A DNA stretch of 64,000 nucleotides from assembly GCA_023250195.1 (NCBI GenBank), contig JAHFBF010000002.1:124001-188000 (forward strand), in the 5' to 3' direction. The position numbers were made by a program, and so were the translations under genes. The notes beneath the pieces are model-generated. The model did no database searches, was not told where the DNA came from, and saw only the letters and a program-made list of their open reading frames with translations. This document shows, piece after piece, positions 1-8,748 of this stretch (position 1 is the first letter of the stretch; each line of letters begins with the position of its first letter). Origin of the DNA: Candidatus Melainabacteria bacterium. GTDB taxonomy: Bacteria; Cyanobacteriota; Vampirovibrionia; 2-02-FULL-35-15.

Positions 1-1531
1 CTCCTAATTTACAGACTTTAGGGGTTTGAGGAGATTGATCATCTGATGATTTGATAGGTAGTTTTTCTGCAAAAGAAGTGGTTCTGCTTTGTGCTACTCT
101 ATCCCGTAGGGCATTAGAGTCTAAAGGTGCATCAGGGGTAATCTGATGTCTGGTTTGTAATTCAGCATCAACAGCTAAAGGAGTAACTGTAGCACTATCA
201 GTTTCAAGTTCAGCCTTAATGGCTCCTCTTAAAGCAAATACTGCAGCGTGTCTGCCTTGATTAATCGTTGCTTCTTTCTGAGATACCACGACTTCTTCTC
301 CATTTCCATCTAAAATCCTGTAAAGGTTTTGTCTTCCAAGCGTCCTATCTAATAATTCTAAAGTTGGTCTAACACCAGTATATGCTGATAAGTGATCAAC
401 AGGAATATGTTGTGGTTGAACACCTAATAAGTAACCAGTGATAATTCCAGCAGCAAGTCTATTATTTAAAAAAGAATTTAAAGTTAAAACCGTGGTACCT
501 GCATACTCTCTTGTCTTAGTCTTTATTAAGACTCCACCTGAATCTCCGGGTTCAGCAAGAGCATTAGTAACAACTTTGCCTTGAAAAGTTTTAAGTTGTA
601 TGTGTGGTCCTTGTGTAATAGCTTGTAAAATTGCACCAGGACCGGACTCTGTCCTTAACTCACCAAAGACATTTAGAAGACTATGCTTAAGTCTTTTTAG
701 CTGCTCTGCTATTTTATCAATTTGTTCTGGTGTCAATTCTGAAACTATAACTTCACCTACAGAAACTAGTGTTGGATCCGTACAGCCAGCATGCCCAACC
801 TTTACAACGATGTCTCCAACATTTGGGTATTCAGCCCCCATTCTAACTAGAGGCATTTGGTTATTTGGAATTCCTGGGAATTGAATATCAGCAGTTGGAT
901 CTTTAAGTCCTAATATAGCTAAATCATTTATAGGATCTTCACCTAAAATTACAGCCTGAACTGAAACGATTTTTATTTCGCTTCCACTTGCTCCATTTGA
1001 TTGAGAAAAAACAGTTGGTGCAACTGGAACCGGAAAATCAATCCAGATTTCAGCACCTTGCTTTGTTAGCTCATGAATATCTTTGAGAACGTCTGACCCT
1101 GAGATTGGATTTCTATCTCTTGATCCTATTCCCATTGCATTTACATGATTTGCTCCTACAAAAATACCTTTTCCTATTCTTGCACAAGATCCTCCACCTA
1201 CTGGAACTGTTCCTTTTCCATTAGGCAGTTTCATAGTAACTCTTGGAACGCCTAAAGAAAGTAATAGGAGTGAACTAGGGTCTCCATTAATATCAAAACT
1301 TGAAGCTCTGTTTATTTCCCGCTGATCAGTTAATGTAGTTTCTGTGGTTTCTGTCTCATGTCTTTCAGAACCACCTTCCAGAATTGTTCTATTTGAGGTT
1401 TCTCTTCTAGTGGTTAAAGTTTTCAAGTCTCGAGCAAGTGGTGAATCTCCATAATGTTCTTGCCCAACATTAACACTGGGATTTTTTGCGCCAAAGAAAG
1501 AACTGATAAGTGATGGTCCATTAATAGTCAT
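1..1531 (-). CDS. Trypsin-fold serine protease, C-terminus beyond window
   Basis: This reading frame stays open to the left edge, so the gene is partial; about 510 residues are visible. The start is the ATG at 1531, preceded by an AAAGGTGGG ribosome-binding site. A chymotrypsin-type triad can be read: His129 in GANHV (instead of the usual AAHC/AAHV), Asp203 in NDLAIL as in HtrA-like enzymes, and nucleophile Ser331 in GDSGG. There is no signal peptide, and the first 80 residues are Ser/Thr/Arg/Glu-rich, so the protein looks cytosolic unless a non-Sec route exports it. A helical insertion near residues 265-290 separates the Asp and Ser strands. No PDZ domain is visible in the part seen. The family call is secure; substrate and role are unknown. 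It is the last of a minus-strand run with the EEP protein, the double AAA+ protein and the restriction operon. Confidence 0.8.
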   Translation of the reverse strand, partial: MTINGPSLISSFFGAKNPSVNVGQEHYGDSPLARDLKTLTTRRETSNRTILEGGSERHETETTETTLTDQREINRASSFDINGDPSSLLLLSLGVPRVTMKLPNGKGTVPVGGGSCARIGKGIFVGANHVNAMGIGSRDRNPISGSDVLKDIHELTKQGAEIWIDFPVPVAPTVFSQSNGASGSEIKIVSVQAVILGEDPINDLAILGLKDPTADIQFPGIPNNQMPLVRMGAEYPNVGDIVVKVGHAGCTDPTLVSVGEVIVSELTPEQIDKIAEQLKRLKHSLLNVFGELRTESGPGAILQAITQGPHIQLKTFQGKVVTNALAEPGDSGGVLIKTKTREYAGTTVLTLNSFLNNRLAAGIITGYLLGVQPQHIPVDHLSAYTGVRPTLELLDRTLGRQNLYRILDGNGEEVVVSQKEATINQGRHAAVFALRGAIKAELETDSATVTPLAVDAELQTRHQITPDAPLDSNALRDRVAQSRTTSFAEKLPIKSSDDQSPQTPKVCKLG

Positions 1532-1576
1532 AAAACCCACCTTTAGTAGTTAAAACCTCTATAGGAAAAATAACTT

Positions 1577-1604
1577 TATATATCAATTAAAGCAAAACAT
1601 TCAA
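1577..1604 (-). promoter_or_regulatory. Candidate sigma-70 promoter of the protease gene
   Basis: On the minus strand TTGAAT (1604-1599) lies 16 bases before TATATA (1582-1577). Both hexamers are 4/6 matches to the consensus. The predicted leader of roughly 40 bases would include the AAAGGTGGG site before the ATG at 1531. This is a sequence match only, in an AT-rich gap. Confidence 0.3.
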
Positions 1605-1658
1605 TCTAAAATCAAGAGATAAATATAAAGAGATTATTAAATTTAATACTTTCAAAAT

Positions 1659-3164
1659 CTAAAAACCAATATCTACGGTTAACGGATTATGATCAGAAAG
1701 ATGTCCTTTGAGAGAATAATTTAAAGTTTTTAGTGTTCTTCCGTTAAATGGTAAAAAATGTTTTCCTACAGGTTTTACAAAAAACCAATCAAGTTTAAAA
1801 TATGCAATTATCCTGGGTTCCTCCAGCTTAAAAGTACTTTTAAACCCTTTCCAATGTCTCTGGTTGGAGTTTGCAAGAAGTCCTCGTTTTCCATTTGAAC
1901 TCCTTTTTTTATCTCCACTTAAATCAAAAGTATTACCATCATTAAATTTAAATTTCTTTAAGTAGGCATAAAATTTTCTTTCATGATTTGGAAATATTAC
2001 AGGGATACTGGGAAAAAAAGGATCTTTGTATTGGAGGAGTTTACTGAATGTAACAGCAACAGCACTACCAACAAATGGTATAAACGGTACTGGTACAAAT
2101 GAAAGTCCGGTTTGCCTGATTAAGTAATGAGGATCTCTAAGTCTTTTATGAATCTCTTTTTTAACTGATGTTGGTTTTGTATCAGTAGTAGATGTATTAA
2201 AGTCACCAGCAAGTACTAAGGGTGTTTTTTTATCTTTTAGATTCTTGAGTAAATATTTAAACTGTTTTAGTCTTCCATCAGAATATGCCCTGTCTTCAAA
2301 GTGAGTCGACACAATGGTTACAATCTGATTATTTGGCAATTTTATATCTGCAATGATTGCATTTCTGCTGCCGTGCCTGACTTCATGATGTCTTATTCTT
2401 TCACGAAAAATTGCTTTTGCTCCAAATTTTCTAAAATGCTCAAGTGGAGATTGTCTTTTTTTTACTTCATTCTTGTACCAGTCATATTCCTCAGGTAGTC
2501 TAAGCACCTGTGCAGAAATAATTGGAAACTTTGATATTATTACATTCCCATGTAGTCCTTTATAAAGTTTTTTATCAACGGTCTGCTTTTGAAATAAGGG
2601 TCCTAATTCTATATATTCCGTCGCATATGCATAATCCCAATTAAGAGAATCACTTAATTCTGCAACAATATTTGCATATTTTGTGCGTGGCATTCCAATA
2701 TCTGTTTCGTTTAAGCATAGAATATCGGAAGTTGCAAAAGTATTCAGTTCTTCTCTAAACTTTTTCTTGTTCCTAGATTTTACATTTATAATATTTTTTT
2801 TCTCATAAGTGTTGGGACTCGTAAGAATTTCTTTAATTTCAGAAATGGTATATCCTCGATGAATATTCCAGCTTGCTATTCTAAGATAAGGTTTATCTAA
2901 TTTAGCTTGGTTGTTGCGGTTTACGATATAAACCATTGATAAATGATTATCTAATTTAATTTTAAGCTCTGCTTGTGGCTTAGCAGTCTGGCTTAGTTTT
3001 ACAAGTTCATCAAAGGTGAAATCAGAATCAATTTCTGACTTCACTAAACCAATATTTTTTTCTATGTGTTGCTTATAAATGATTGATGAACCACTGTCTT
3101 TTGCTGAAACACAAATACAAACAGATAAAGTTAAAATTAGAATAAGAGAGATAAATATTTTCAT
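1659..3164 (-). CDS. Exported endonuclease/exonuclease/phosphatase (EEP) family protein
   Basis: The protein has 501 residues with an N-terminal signal peptide (about 1-21, hydrophobic core ISLILILTLSVCICV), so it should act outside the cytoplasm. The EEP metallophosphohydrolase motifs occur in order: SWNIHRG near residue 98, LNETD near 151, a THFEDRAYSDGRL segment near 288, GDFNTS near 321 and the terminal SDHNPL. These are the metal-binding Asn and Glu and the catalytic His/Asp residues of the DNase I/sphingomyelinase/phosphatase superfamily. A long insertion (about 330-440) separates GDFN from SDHN and contains a hydrophobic patch, FVPVPFIPFVGSAVAVTF, that might touch a membrane. The substrate could be nucleic acid, phospholipid or an inositol phosphate; the sequence does not decide. 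It follows the double AAA+ gene on the same strand after an 83-base gap. Confidence 0.8.
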   Translation of the reverse strand: MKIFISLILILTLSVCICVSAKDSGSSIIYKQHIEKNIGLVKSEIDSDFTFDELVKLSQTAKPQAELKIKLDNHLSMVYIVNRNNQAKLDKPYLRIASWNIHRGYTISEIKEILTSPNTYEKKNIINVKSRNKKKFREELNTFATSDILCLNETDIGMPRTKYANIVAELSDSLNWDYAYATEYIELGPLFQKQTVDKKLYKGLHGNVIISKFPIISAQVLRLPEEYDWYKNEVKKRQSPLEHFRKFGAKAIFRERIRHHEVRHGSRNAIIADIKLPNNQIVTIVSTHFEDRAYSDGRLKQFKYLLKNLKDKKTPLVLAGDFNTSTTDTKPTSVKKEIHKRLRDPHYLIRQTGLSFVPVPFIPFVGSAVAVTFSKLLQYKDPFFPSIPVIFPNHERKFYAYLKKFKFNDGNTFDLSGDKKRSSNGKRGLLANSNQRHWKGFKSTFKLEEPRIIAYFKLDWFFVKPVGKHFLPFNGRTLKTLNYSLKGHLSDHNPLTVDIGF

Positions 3165-3247
3165 GCTTTAAATAGTTCTTACCCAACTGTAGGTGCTTTT
3201 AACAGTACGGTTAAATATTACCAGTAACAGTAGGTCAACTTCTGTTT

Positions 3248-5209
3248 TTATATACTTTTTGCTGGAAAAATTTCATCATAAAGTTGAGATATTAGATCAT
3301 TCGTTGATTTGTATCCATGTTTTTTAGCTAAACTTCTTACAGTATTTCTATTTAAATCCATCTCTCTTGCAACCAATATTTCTGAAGGCCGTTTTGTAGA
3401 ATCTATAATAAGTTTAACAATTTTTAACTTTAATAGTAAGATTTTGCTTAATGCTCTGTCGCTTCTCTCTATAGCTACATCTAATTCAAGTTTATATTTT
3501 CTATAAACAGAATTGGGTCCGGAATCTTTATTAGGAGGTGATTCTAAAAGCCCGGATGAAGGAAAAGTTATATGCTCGGCTTGAATCGGGCAACCATCTT
3601 TCACAGAAACACATGCTCTTGCTATTGTGTTTTCCAACTCTCTTATGTTTCCAGGCCAGTCATGTCCTATTAACTTTTGCATAGCTTCTTCTGAAATAGA
3701 TGGGATATTTTTACCAGGGCATATTTTAATAAGACATTTTTGAAGAAGCTCCGCAGCTAATCCCGGTATTCTCTCTTTGTGTTTTCTCAGTGGCGGAACC
3801 CTTACTGGAATCACATTTAATCGATGAAAAAGATCTTCTCTAAAACTACCATCTTTAACAGCTTTTTCTAAGTCACAGTTAGTGGCAGCCATTATTCTTA
3901 CATTTACTTTTTTAGGGAAGTTTGCACCTACAGGAGTTATTTCCCCTTCTTGAAGAACCCTTAGAAGCTTTACTTGAATATCCGGGCTCAACTCCCTAAC
4001 TTCATCTAAAAAGAGCGTACCGCCATCTGCGGTTTCAAAAAATCCTTTGTGTTGTTCACAGGCATTTGTAAAAGAACCCTCTTCATGACCAAATAACTGT
4101 GATTCTGCTAAATCTTTTTGTAAGGTAGCACAATTTACCACAACAAATGGTTTGTCTCTTCTCCTACTAAGCTGTTGAATCTGATTAGCAGTAACTTCTT
4201 TGCCAACGCCGGTTTCACCACAAATAATGATTGATGCATTACTAAGTGCAATATCTTCAATTCTTTCCAGTGCTTTAATCTCTGTTTCTGCAGTTGTAAT
4301 TGTTATATCATCCGGCTGTATTATGGGACTCTTTGCAAATATAATAGACCTTCTAACAATATTTTCAAGTTCACGGACATTTCCAGGCCATTCATACTTT
4401 CTTAGTTTTTCAACAGCTTCAGGTGAAAATCTATTTACTACTTTGTCAGGCACAAACATTTTGTGCTTCTCTAAAAAGTGTTCAGCAAGTTCAGGTATAT
4501 CTTCTGTTCTGTCTCTAAGAGGCGGCATATGAAGAGGAATTACATTTAATCTATAAAAAAGGTCTTTTCTAAATCGTTTCTCTTCAATAGCTTTTTTTAA
4601 ATTACAGTTAGTAGCTGCTATTACTCTGACATCTGTTTTAATATTTTCTGTACTGCCAACTCTTTGAAAAGAACCGTCTTCAAGAAATCTATTTAATTTG
4701 GCTTGTAAGGCTGGAGAAAGTTCTCCTATTTCATCTAAAAAAACAGTACCTTTATCAGCAGCTTCCAATAGTCCTATCCTTCTTTTAGTTGCACCGGTAT
4801 ATGCCCCTTTTTCATGACCAAATAATTCTGCTTCAATCATGTTTTCTGATATCGCTGCACAATTTACAGCGATAAAAGGCTGGTCACTTCTTCTGCTCTT
4901 TAGATGAATAGCTTTTGCTACAAGTTCTTTACCTGTTCCTGTCTCACCAGTAATAAATACTTTAGAATCCAAAGGTGCTACTTGTAAAATAATACTTCTA
5001 ACCCTTTGAATAGCTGGACTATCTCCAATAATGCCTAGGGTGGAATCAGGAAATAAATATAATTTTGTATCTGGTCGTGGTGTAAGCGGAATAGCTTTTA
5101 CAGAGTCCACAGGTTCAGGAAAAGGGGGCTTAACCTCTATAATCGGCTTTCTATCATAAGGAATTATTGGTAATGAACCTATATCATGTACAGGTGGAGA
5201 TCCAAGCAT
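3248..5209 (-). CDS. Protein with two tandem sigma-54-interaction AAA+ modules and a C-terminal HTH
   Basis: This 653-residue protein carries two complete bacterial-enhancer-binding-protein AAA+ modules in one chain. Module 1 (about 58-305) has Walker A GETGTGKE (88-95), the sigma-54 contact loop GAYTGA (135-140), Walker B GTVFLDE (154-160), an arginine-finger region [12 protein letters not shown] (213-224) and WPGNVREL (274-281). Module 2 (about 315-548) has GETGVGKE (331-338), a degenerate loop GSFTNA (378-383), GTLFLDE (397-403), [12 protein letters not shown] (456-467) and WPGNIREL (518-525). The C-terminus (about 585-640) has a Fis-like or HTH segment, [20 protein letters not shown]. No receiver, GAF or PAS sensor domain precedes module 1; the first 55 residues are Pro-rich. 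Family knowledge predicts ATP-driven remodelling of sigma-54 RNA polymerase. The degenerate second loop suggests that module 2 serves oligomerisation or regulation instead. No rpoN gene is visible here. Confidence 0.9.
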   Translation of the reverse strand: MLGSPPVHDIGSLPIIPYDRKPIIEVKPPFPEPVDSVKAIPLTPRPDTKLYLFPDSTLGIIGDSPAIQRVRSIILQVAPLDSKVFITGETGTGKELVAKAIHLKSRRSDQPFIAVNCAAISENMIEAELFGHEKGAYTGATKRRIGLLEAADKGTVFLDEIGELSPALQAKLNRFLEDGSFQRVGSTENIKTDVRVIAATNCNLKKAIEEKRFRKDLFYRLNVIPLHMPPLRDRTEDIPELAEHFLEKHKMFVPDKVVNRFSPEAVEKLRKYEWPGNVRELENIVRRSIIFAKSPIIQPDDITITTAETEIKALERIEDIALSNASIIICGETGVGKEVTANQIQQLSRRRDKPFVVVNCATLQKDLAESQLFGHEEGSFTNACEQHKGFFETADGGTLFLDEVRELSPDIQVKLLRVLQEGEITPVGANFPKKVNVRIMAATNCDLEKAVKDGSFREDLFHRLNVIPVRVPPLRKHKERIPGLAAELLQKCLIKICPGKNIPSISEEAMQKLIGHDWPGNIRELENTIARACVSVKDGCPIQAEHITFPSSGLLESPPNKDSGPNSVYRKYKLELDVAIERSDRALSKILLLKLKIVKLIIDSTKRPSEILVAREMDLNRNTVRSLAKKHGYKSTNDLISQLYDEIFPAKSI

Positions 5210-5261
5210 ACTTATAACAACCCTTTGGTATTAAATAACTACTATTTTGAAGATTAAAGCT

Positions 5262-5290
5262 ATTATATCTGACCGGTTAAATAGATGCAA
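5262..5290 (-). promoter_or_regulatory. Candidate sigma-70 promoter of the double AAA+ gene
   Basis: On the minus strand TTGCAT (5290-5285) is followed after exactly 17 bases by a perfect TATAAT (5267-5262), inside and just past the end of the second methyltransferase gene. The predicted transcript start near 5255 gives a leader of about 45 bases. The AAA+ gene could therefore be expressed apart from the restriction operon upstream. The -35 match is weak (3/6). Confidence 0.45.
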
Positions 5291-6008
5291 CTTTTTCTTT
5301 TTTCAATCTTGCTTTGGCAAGCTTGATGTATTCAGGACTAATTTCAATTCCAATATAATCTCTTAATAATCTTTTGGAAATAACAGCAGAAGTCCCTGAC
5401 CCCATAAATGGGTCTAAAACCATGTCGCCTTTCCTGCTGCCAATTGAAATTATTCTTTCTAATAACTCTTCAGGTTTTTCTGTTGGATGCGGGGTTATAT
5501 GTCTCTTTGCATTCATTATCCAGAGGTTTCTCATTTGCTTGCCGTTATTAGTGGATTTAGCTAAATCATAATTAAAATAATATTTTTTATTTTTACTTGC
5601 TACCCAAATAAGTTCTGTAGAAGGAGCAAATCTATTTTTTGAAAGCAATGGAGTTGCATTTGGTTTAAACCATATTAAATCATTAATTATCCAAAAACCT
5701 AATTCTTTTAAAGTAACTCCAATGGATGGGTGATTATGCAATGTTCCTGATATCCAGATTGTCCCTGTAGGCTTAAGAACCCTTTTGCACTCTTTTAGCC
5801 ATGAAAAATTAAAGTTGTGTATGTTTTCAATTTTGTCCCACATCCCTTTATCACATTTTACAGGCTTTCCTGAATGTACAGTTAAAGAGTTATCTCCAGA
5901 TAAATTATATGGAGGATCAGCAAAAATCAAATCTATTGATTCTTGTTTTAACTTTTTCAAAGCTTTAATGCAGTCACCTTTTATGAGAGCTGTAGTTGCT
6001 TTTGACAT
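5277..6008 (-). CDS. DNA adenine/cytosine-N4 methyltransferase of a Type IIS-like R-M system (second)
   Basis: The 243-residue protein is a beta-class amino-methyltransferase. Motif IV DPPYNLSG (31-38) is N-terminal, the variable target region lies in the middle, and the SAM-binding motif I DPFMGSGTS (199-207) is C-terminal, followed by YIGIEISPEYIKLAKAR. DPPY is typical of N6-adenine methylation. It overlaps the end of the first methyltransferase gene by 28 bases and ends the R-M operon. It shares DPPYNLSG and a KQMR segment before the HPTxKP motif with its partner, which suggests an old duplication. Two separate enzymes are what an asymmetric recognition site needs, one for each strand. The exact sequence methylated cannot be read from the gene. 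Confidence 0.93.
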   Translation of the reverse strand: MSKATTALIKGDCIKALKKLKQESIDLIFADPPYNLSGDNSLTVHSGKPVKCDKGMWDKIENIHNFNFSWLKECKRVLKPTGTIWISGTLHNHPSIGVTLKELGFWIINDLIWFKPNATPLLSKNRFAPSTELIWVASKNKKYYFNYDLAKSTNNGKQMRNLWIMNAKRHITPHPTEKPEELLERIISIGSRKGDMVLDPFMGSGTSAVISKRLLRDYIGIEISPEYIKLAKARLKKEKVASI

Positions 6009-6790
6009 GATAATTCTTTGATCCTTTTTTTTGCAAGATGAACATACTCTTGATTTACTTCAATCCCAATCCATCTTCTGTTTAATTGTTCTGCAACAAC
6101 ACCAGTTGTACCAGTACCAAAAAAAGGGTCTAAGACCAACTCGCCTTTATTTGAAGATGCTTTTATTATTATTTCTAACAATTTCTCAGGTTTTTGTGTA
6201 GGGTGCGATGCTCTGCCATTTTGTGACTTTAATCTTTCTTTTCCCTGCACAATAGGAGTTTCAACAATATTTATAAAATCTCTCATTTGTTTACATTCCC
6301 CATCTTTTGTTTTTTCTGGATTCAATGATTTTAATTCATTGTAGTTATAAGTCCAGTTTTTCCCTTTTGTAAACCAACATACAAATTCTGTGGAATGTGT
6401 GAAAACTCTTTTAGTAATACTTGGCATGGAATTTGATTTATGCCAGGTTAATATATTTTTCAGAGACAGTCCTAACTTTTTACCTATAAAGGCTAATTCA
6501 CCCACATTATGATAAGTACAGGAAATATATAAACTGCCGGATTCTTTTAAAGCATTAAAACATTGAGTTAACCACAATTCAGAAAAATTAATATACTCAT
6601 CATAATCCCAGGTGTCCCAATCCTCATTCATTTTATAAAAAGCACCACCAGTAGTATTATTAATTAGATTTAGAGGTTTTCCTGATAAATTATATGGAGG
6701 GTCAGCATAAATTAAATCAATACTGCCCGGGTTTATGCTGGTATTCATTGTTTCAATGCAGTCACCAGTATAAATATAGTTACTTTTCAT
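5981..6790 (-). CDS. DNA methyltransferase of a Type IIS-like R-M system (first)
   Basis: The 269-residue protein is a beta-class amino-methyltransferase: motif IV DPPYNLSG (30-37), catalytic-domain segments, HPTQKPEKLLE (196-206), motif I DPFFGTGTTG (221-230) and WIGIEVNQEYVHLAKKR. It probably makes N6-methyladenine. Its ATG overlaps the TGA of the restriction endonuclease gene by four bases, so translation of the two is likely coupled. Its end overlaps the second methyltransferase by 28 bases. The nuclease being transcribed before both methyltransferases is notable, because control of relative protein levels would then have to act at translation or folding. No controller (C) protein gene is present nearby. 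Confidence 0.93.
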   Translation of the reverse strand: MKSNYIYTGDCIETMNTSINPGSIDLIYADPPYNLSGKPLNLINNTTGGAFYKMNEDWDTWDYDEYINFSELWLTQCFNALKESGSLYISCTYHNVGELAFIGKKLGLSLKNILTWHKSNSMPSITKRVFTHSTEFVCWFTKGKNWTYNYNELKSLNPEKTKDGECKQMRDFINIVETPIVQGKERLKSQNGRASHPTQKPEKLLEIIIKASSNKGELVLDPFFGTGTTGVVAEQLNRRWIGIEVNQEYVHLAKKRIKELSCQKQLQLS

Positions 6791-8586
6791 TTAATTATTT
6801 CCCCTTTCCATTCTTCAATAATATTATTAATATTTTCCAACCAGGCTATGCTTGAACTATTTGTAGCACCTTCTTCAACTATTAAGTCAAATAATGCCAT
6901 TAAATGTTTATGATTGAATTCTCTACCATCCTTGATAATTTTAGTATAAATATCTAGGATATTTATGAAATTCACTAGACTAAGTGGCACAATCTTCTGC
7001 TTCTTACCTTGAAAACCATGGTTTATTGAAACCCAAAAATATTCCACTGTATCATTATGTACTTTTGGTGCTACAAAAATACAATAAGCGGGCTTATTTG
7101 AATTTGCTGTTTCGAAATCTCTCAAATGGCGCATTATTGGCATGCTTTCTCTGTATACTTGCTGCCTGGATGAGTCTAATGTTACTTCTGAAATACAATT
7201 AAATGAATGATAAAAACATTCTATATCAGGTATATTGCCAGGGGCATGTCCTATAGGTTTACCGTCATCATCAAATAACAAATTAGGAGCTATCTTAATT
7301 TCATCATCAATAACTTGTAAGCATTTAGAGATAAGGAACTCAAATTCTTCCGGGTCAATTGCCCTGAATAGTTTTTTGTCTTTAAAAATGTTTAATATTT
7401 TATTTAATTCCAGAAGATTTTTTCTTAATGAGTAGTTGCTGGATAATTGAATTATTTCAAGTCTAAGAGCTCTTAGTTCTGAATTGATTTTTTCAAGCCT
7501 ATCTGAATCTAATGTTTCTATATCTGTTTTGGTAATTGATTTATACTTACCACTTATTTTTTCTTTTAATGTGCTTGTTAATTGATTAAAGTCACTGGTG
7601 ATTATATCTTTTAGTGAATAGGTGATTTCCTTAAGTTTTGATAAGTCCCTTTTCCATGGTAGTACGGGTTTATTTTCGTCTGAAATATAACTTAAGTATG
7701 AATCAATACTTGAAAATCTTTCTGCTGACCCATCATACAGAGTTAATAACTGAGCTATTTCATTTTTTCTGGTTGGTTCAGCAAGTATCCTCCAATCACC
7801 CATGGTACTTTTTTCTACTCTGAAGTATTTTGTCAAACGAAAATAACGCATTAAATTGTCACCATATTCAAATGGATTGTTTAATTGCTCATCATCTAAT
7901 TCAGCTACTTTGTAAAATTCCTTAAAAAAACTACATTCGAAAATGTCTTTATCTTCTACTGTTTTTAATTTTCTGAACTTAAAAATCAAATCGGCATATT
8001 TATCAATATCCTTAAAGTGAATTAAAGTAGGTATAAATATAGAAAATTCTGTTTGTGTCAAACTATCAACCTTACTCAGCAGGTGTAATAGTGCAGCAAA
8101 TGGGTTAATATTAAAACCTTTTTTTTCGGTAAATTCTCTTGTATCTAACGGATTAGGAAAATTCAATTTTAATATGCAATTAAAGAAAATATTACTAACA
8201 TCAGCATTCTCTTTGAGTAACATATTGCCAATAGGGGTAATTATAATTTTGTCTAATGATTCCTTAGCAATAGCAAATCCCAATTTGTTCAAAGGATTTG
8301 CACTTTGCCTTCCTCTTATAGATGAACCTACATAGTCTTGATAATGGAAAGTTTTTTCCGCAACTTCATATGGAATTTCTTTAGTTGCATCATTAAATAT
8401 AGAAAAGTATTCTTCTGGTATATTGCTTGGCTTGTAAAGTCTTTCTTGTATTAATAATATTTGATACTTGATTTGATTGTCTTTGGAAAAACTCTGGCCT
8501 TCTAACTGTTTTAAGACTTTTAAAAAATCTGGCAACCTTTCTGGATTACGCACTGTTGTTGATATTGATAATAATATTTTTTTCAT
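6787..8586 (-). CDS. AlwI/Nt.BstNBI-family Type IIS restriction endonuclease
   Basis: The protein is 599 residues from the ATG at 8586 (604 from an in-frame TTG at 8601). The N-terminus KKILLSISTTVRNPERLPDF matches the opening of AlwI-type nucleases. Near the C-terminus GHAPGNIPD is followed by SEVTL, corresponding to THAAGNQPD and GEVTT as I remember them in Nt.BstNBI/BspD6I. Counting from the ATG, Glu416, Asp454, Glu467 and Glu480 have spacings of 38, 13 and 13. These equal the spacings of the four acidic active-site residues I recall for that nickase (418, 456, 469, 482). The family binds an asymmetric 5-bp site (GGATC or GAGTC in known members) with its N-terminal part and cuts a few bases away. 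No separate small catalytic subunit lies nearby, so a homodimeric cutter like AlwI is more likely than a nickase, but this is inference. Confidence 0.88.
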   Translation of the reverse strand: MKKILLSISTTVRNPERLPDFLKVLKQLEGQSFSKDNQIKYQILLIQERLYKPSNIPEEYFSIFNDATKEIPYEVAEKTFHYQDYVGSSIRGRQSANPLNKLGFAIAKESLDKIIITPIGNMLLKENADVSNIFFNCILKLNFPNPLDTREFTEKKGFNINPFAALLHLLSKVDSLTQTEFSIFIPTLIHFKDIDKYADLIFKFRKLKTVEDKDIFECSFFKEFYKVAELDDEQLNNPFEYGDNLMRYFRLTKYFRVEKSTMGDWRILAEPTRKNEIAQLLTLYDGSAERFSSIDSYLSYISDENKPVLPWKRDLSKLKEITYSLKDIITSDFNQLTSTLKEKISGKYKSITKTDIETLDSDRLEKINSELRALRLEIIQLSSNYSLRKNLLELNKILNIFKDKKLFRAIDPEEFEFLISKCLQVIDDEIKIAPNLLFDDDGKPIGHAPGNIPDIECFYHSFNCISEVTLDSSRQQVYRESMPIMRHLRDFETANSNKPAYCIFVAPKVHNDTVEYFWVSINHGFQGKKQKIVPLSLVNFINILDIYTKIIKDGREFNHKHLMALFDLIVEEGATNSSSIAWLENINNIIEEWKGEIIK

Positions 8587-8628
8587 GATAATCTTTAACA
8601 ATAGACTATCAAACTATGTTAAGAATAA

Positions 8629-8657
8629 TTGACATTAATAGTTTTAAATTGTAGGAT
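8629..8657 (+). promoter_or_regulatory. Sigma-70 promoter of the pyrimidine-degradation operon
   Basis: A perfect TTGACA (8629-8634) is followed after 17 bases by TAGGAT (8652-8657, 4/6 of TATAAT). The predicted start near 8664 leaves an 85-base leader before the first gene at 8749. It is the only good promoter match upstream of the whole 8749-16735 gene run. Confidence 0.6.
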
Positions 8658-8748
8658 TCTGTGCACTTTACAAACAGAAACAAAACCATAATACCCCTTG
8701 TGTTTTATACTTGGTCTCTGAAATGTAATTTTTACGAGAAAGAATAAT

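Noticed and set aside
600-884. Plus-strand open frame of 94 codons opposite the protease gene
   Set aside because: It is the antisense of a well-supported protease frame whose triad is intact, and it has no ribosome-binding site or recognisable domain.
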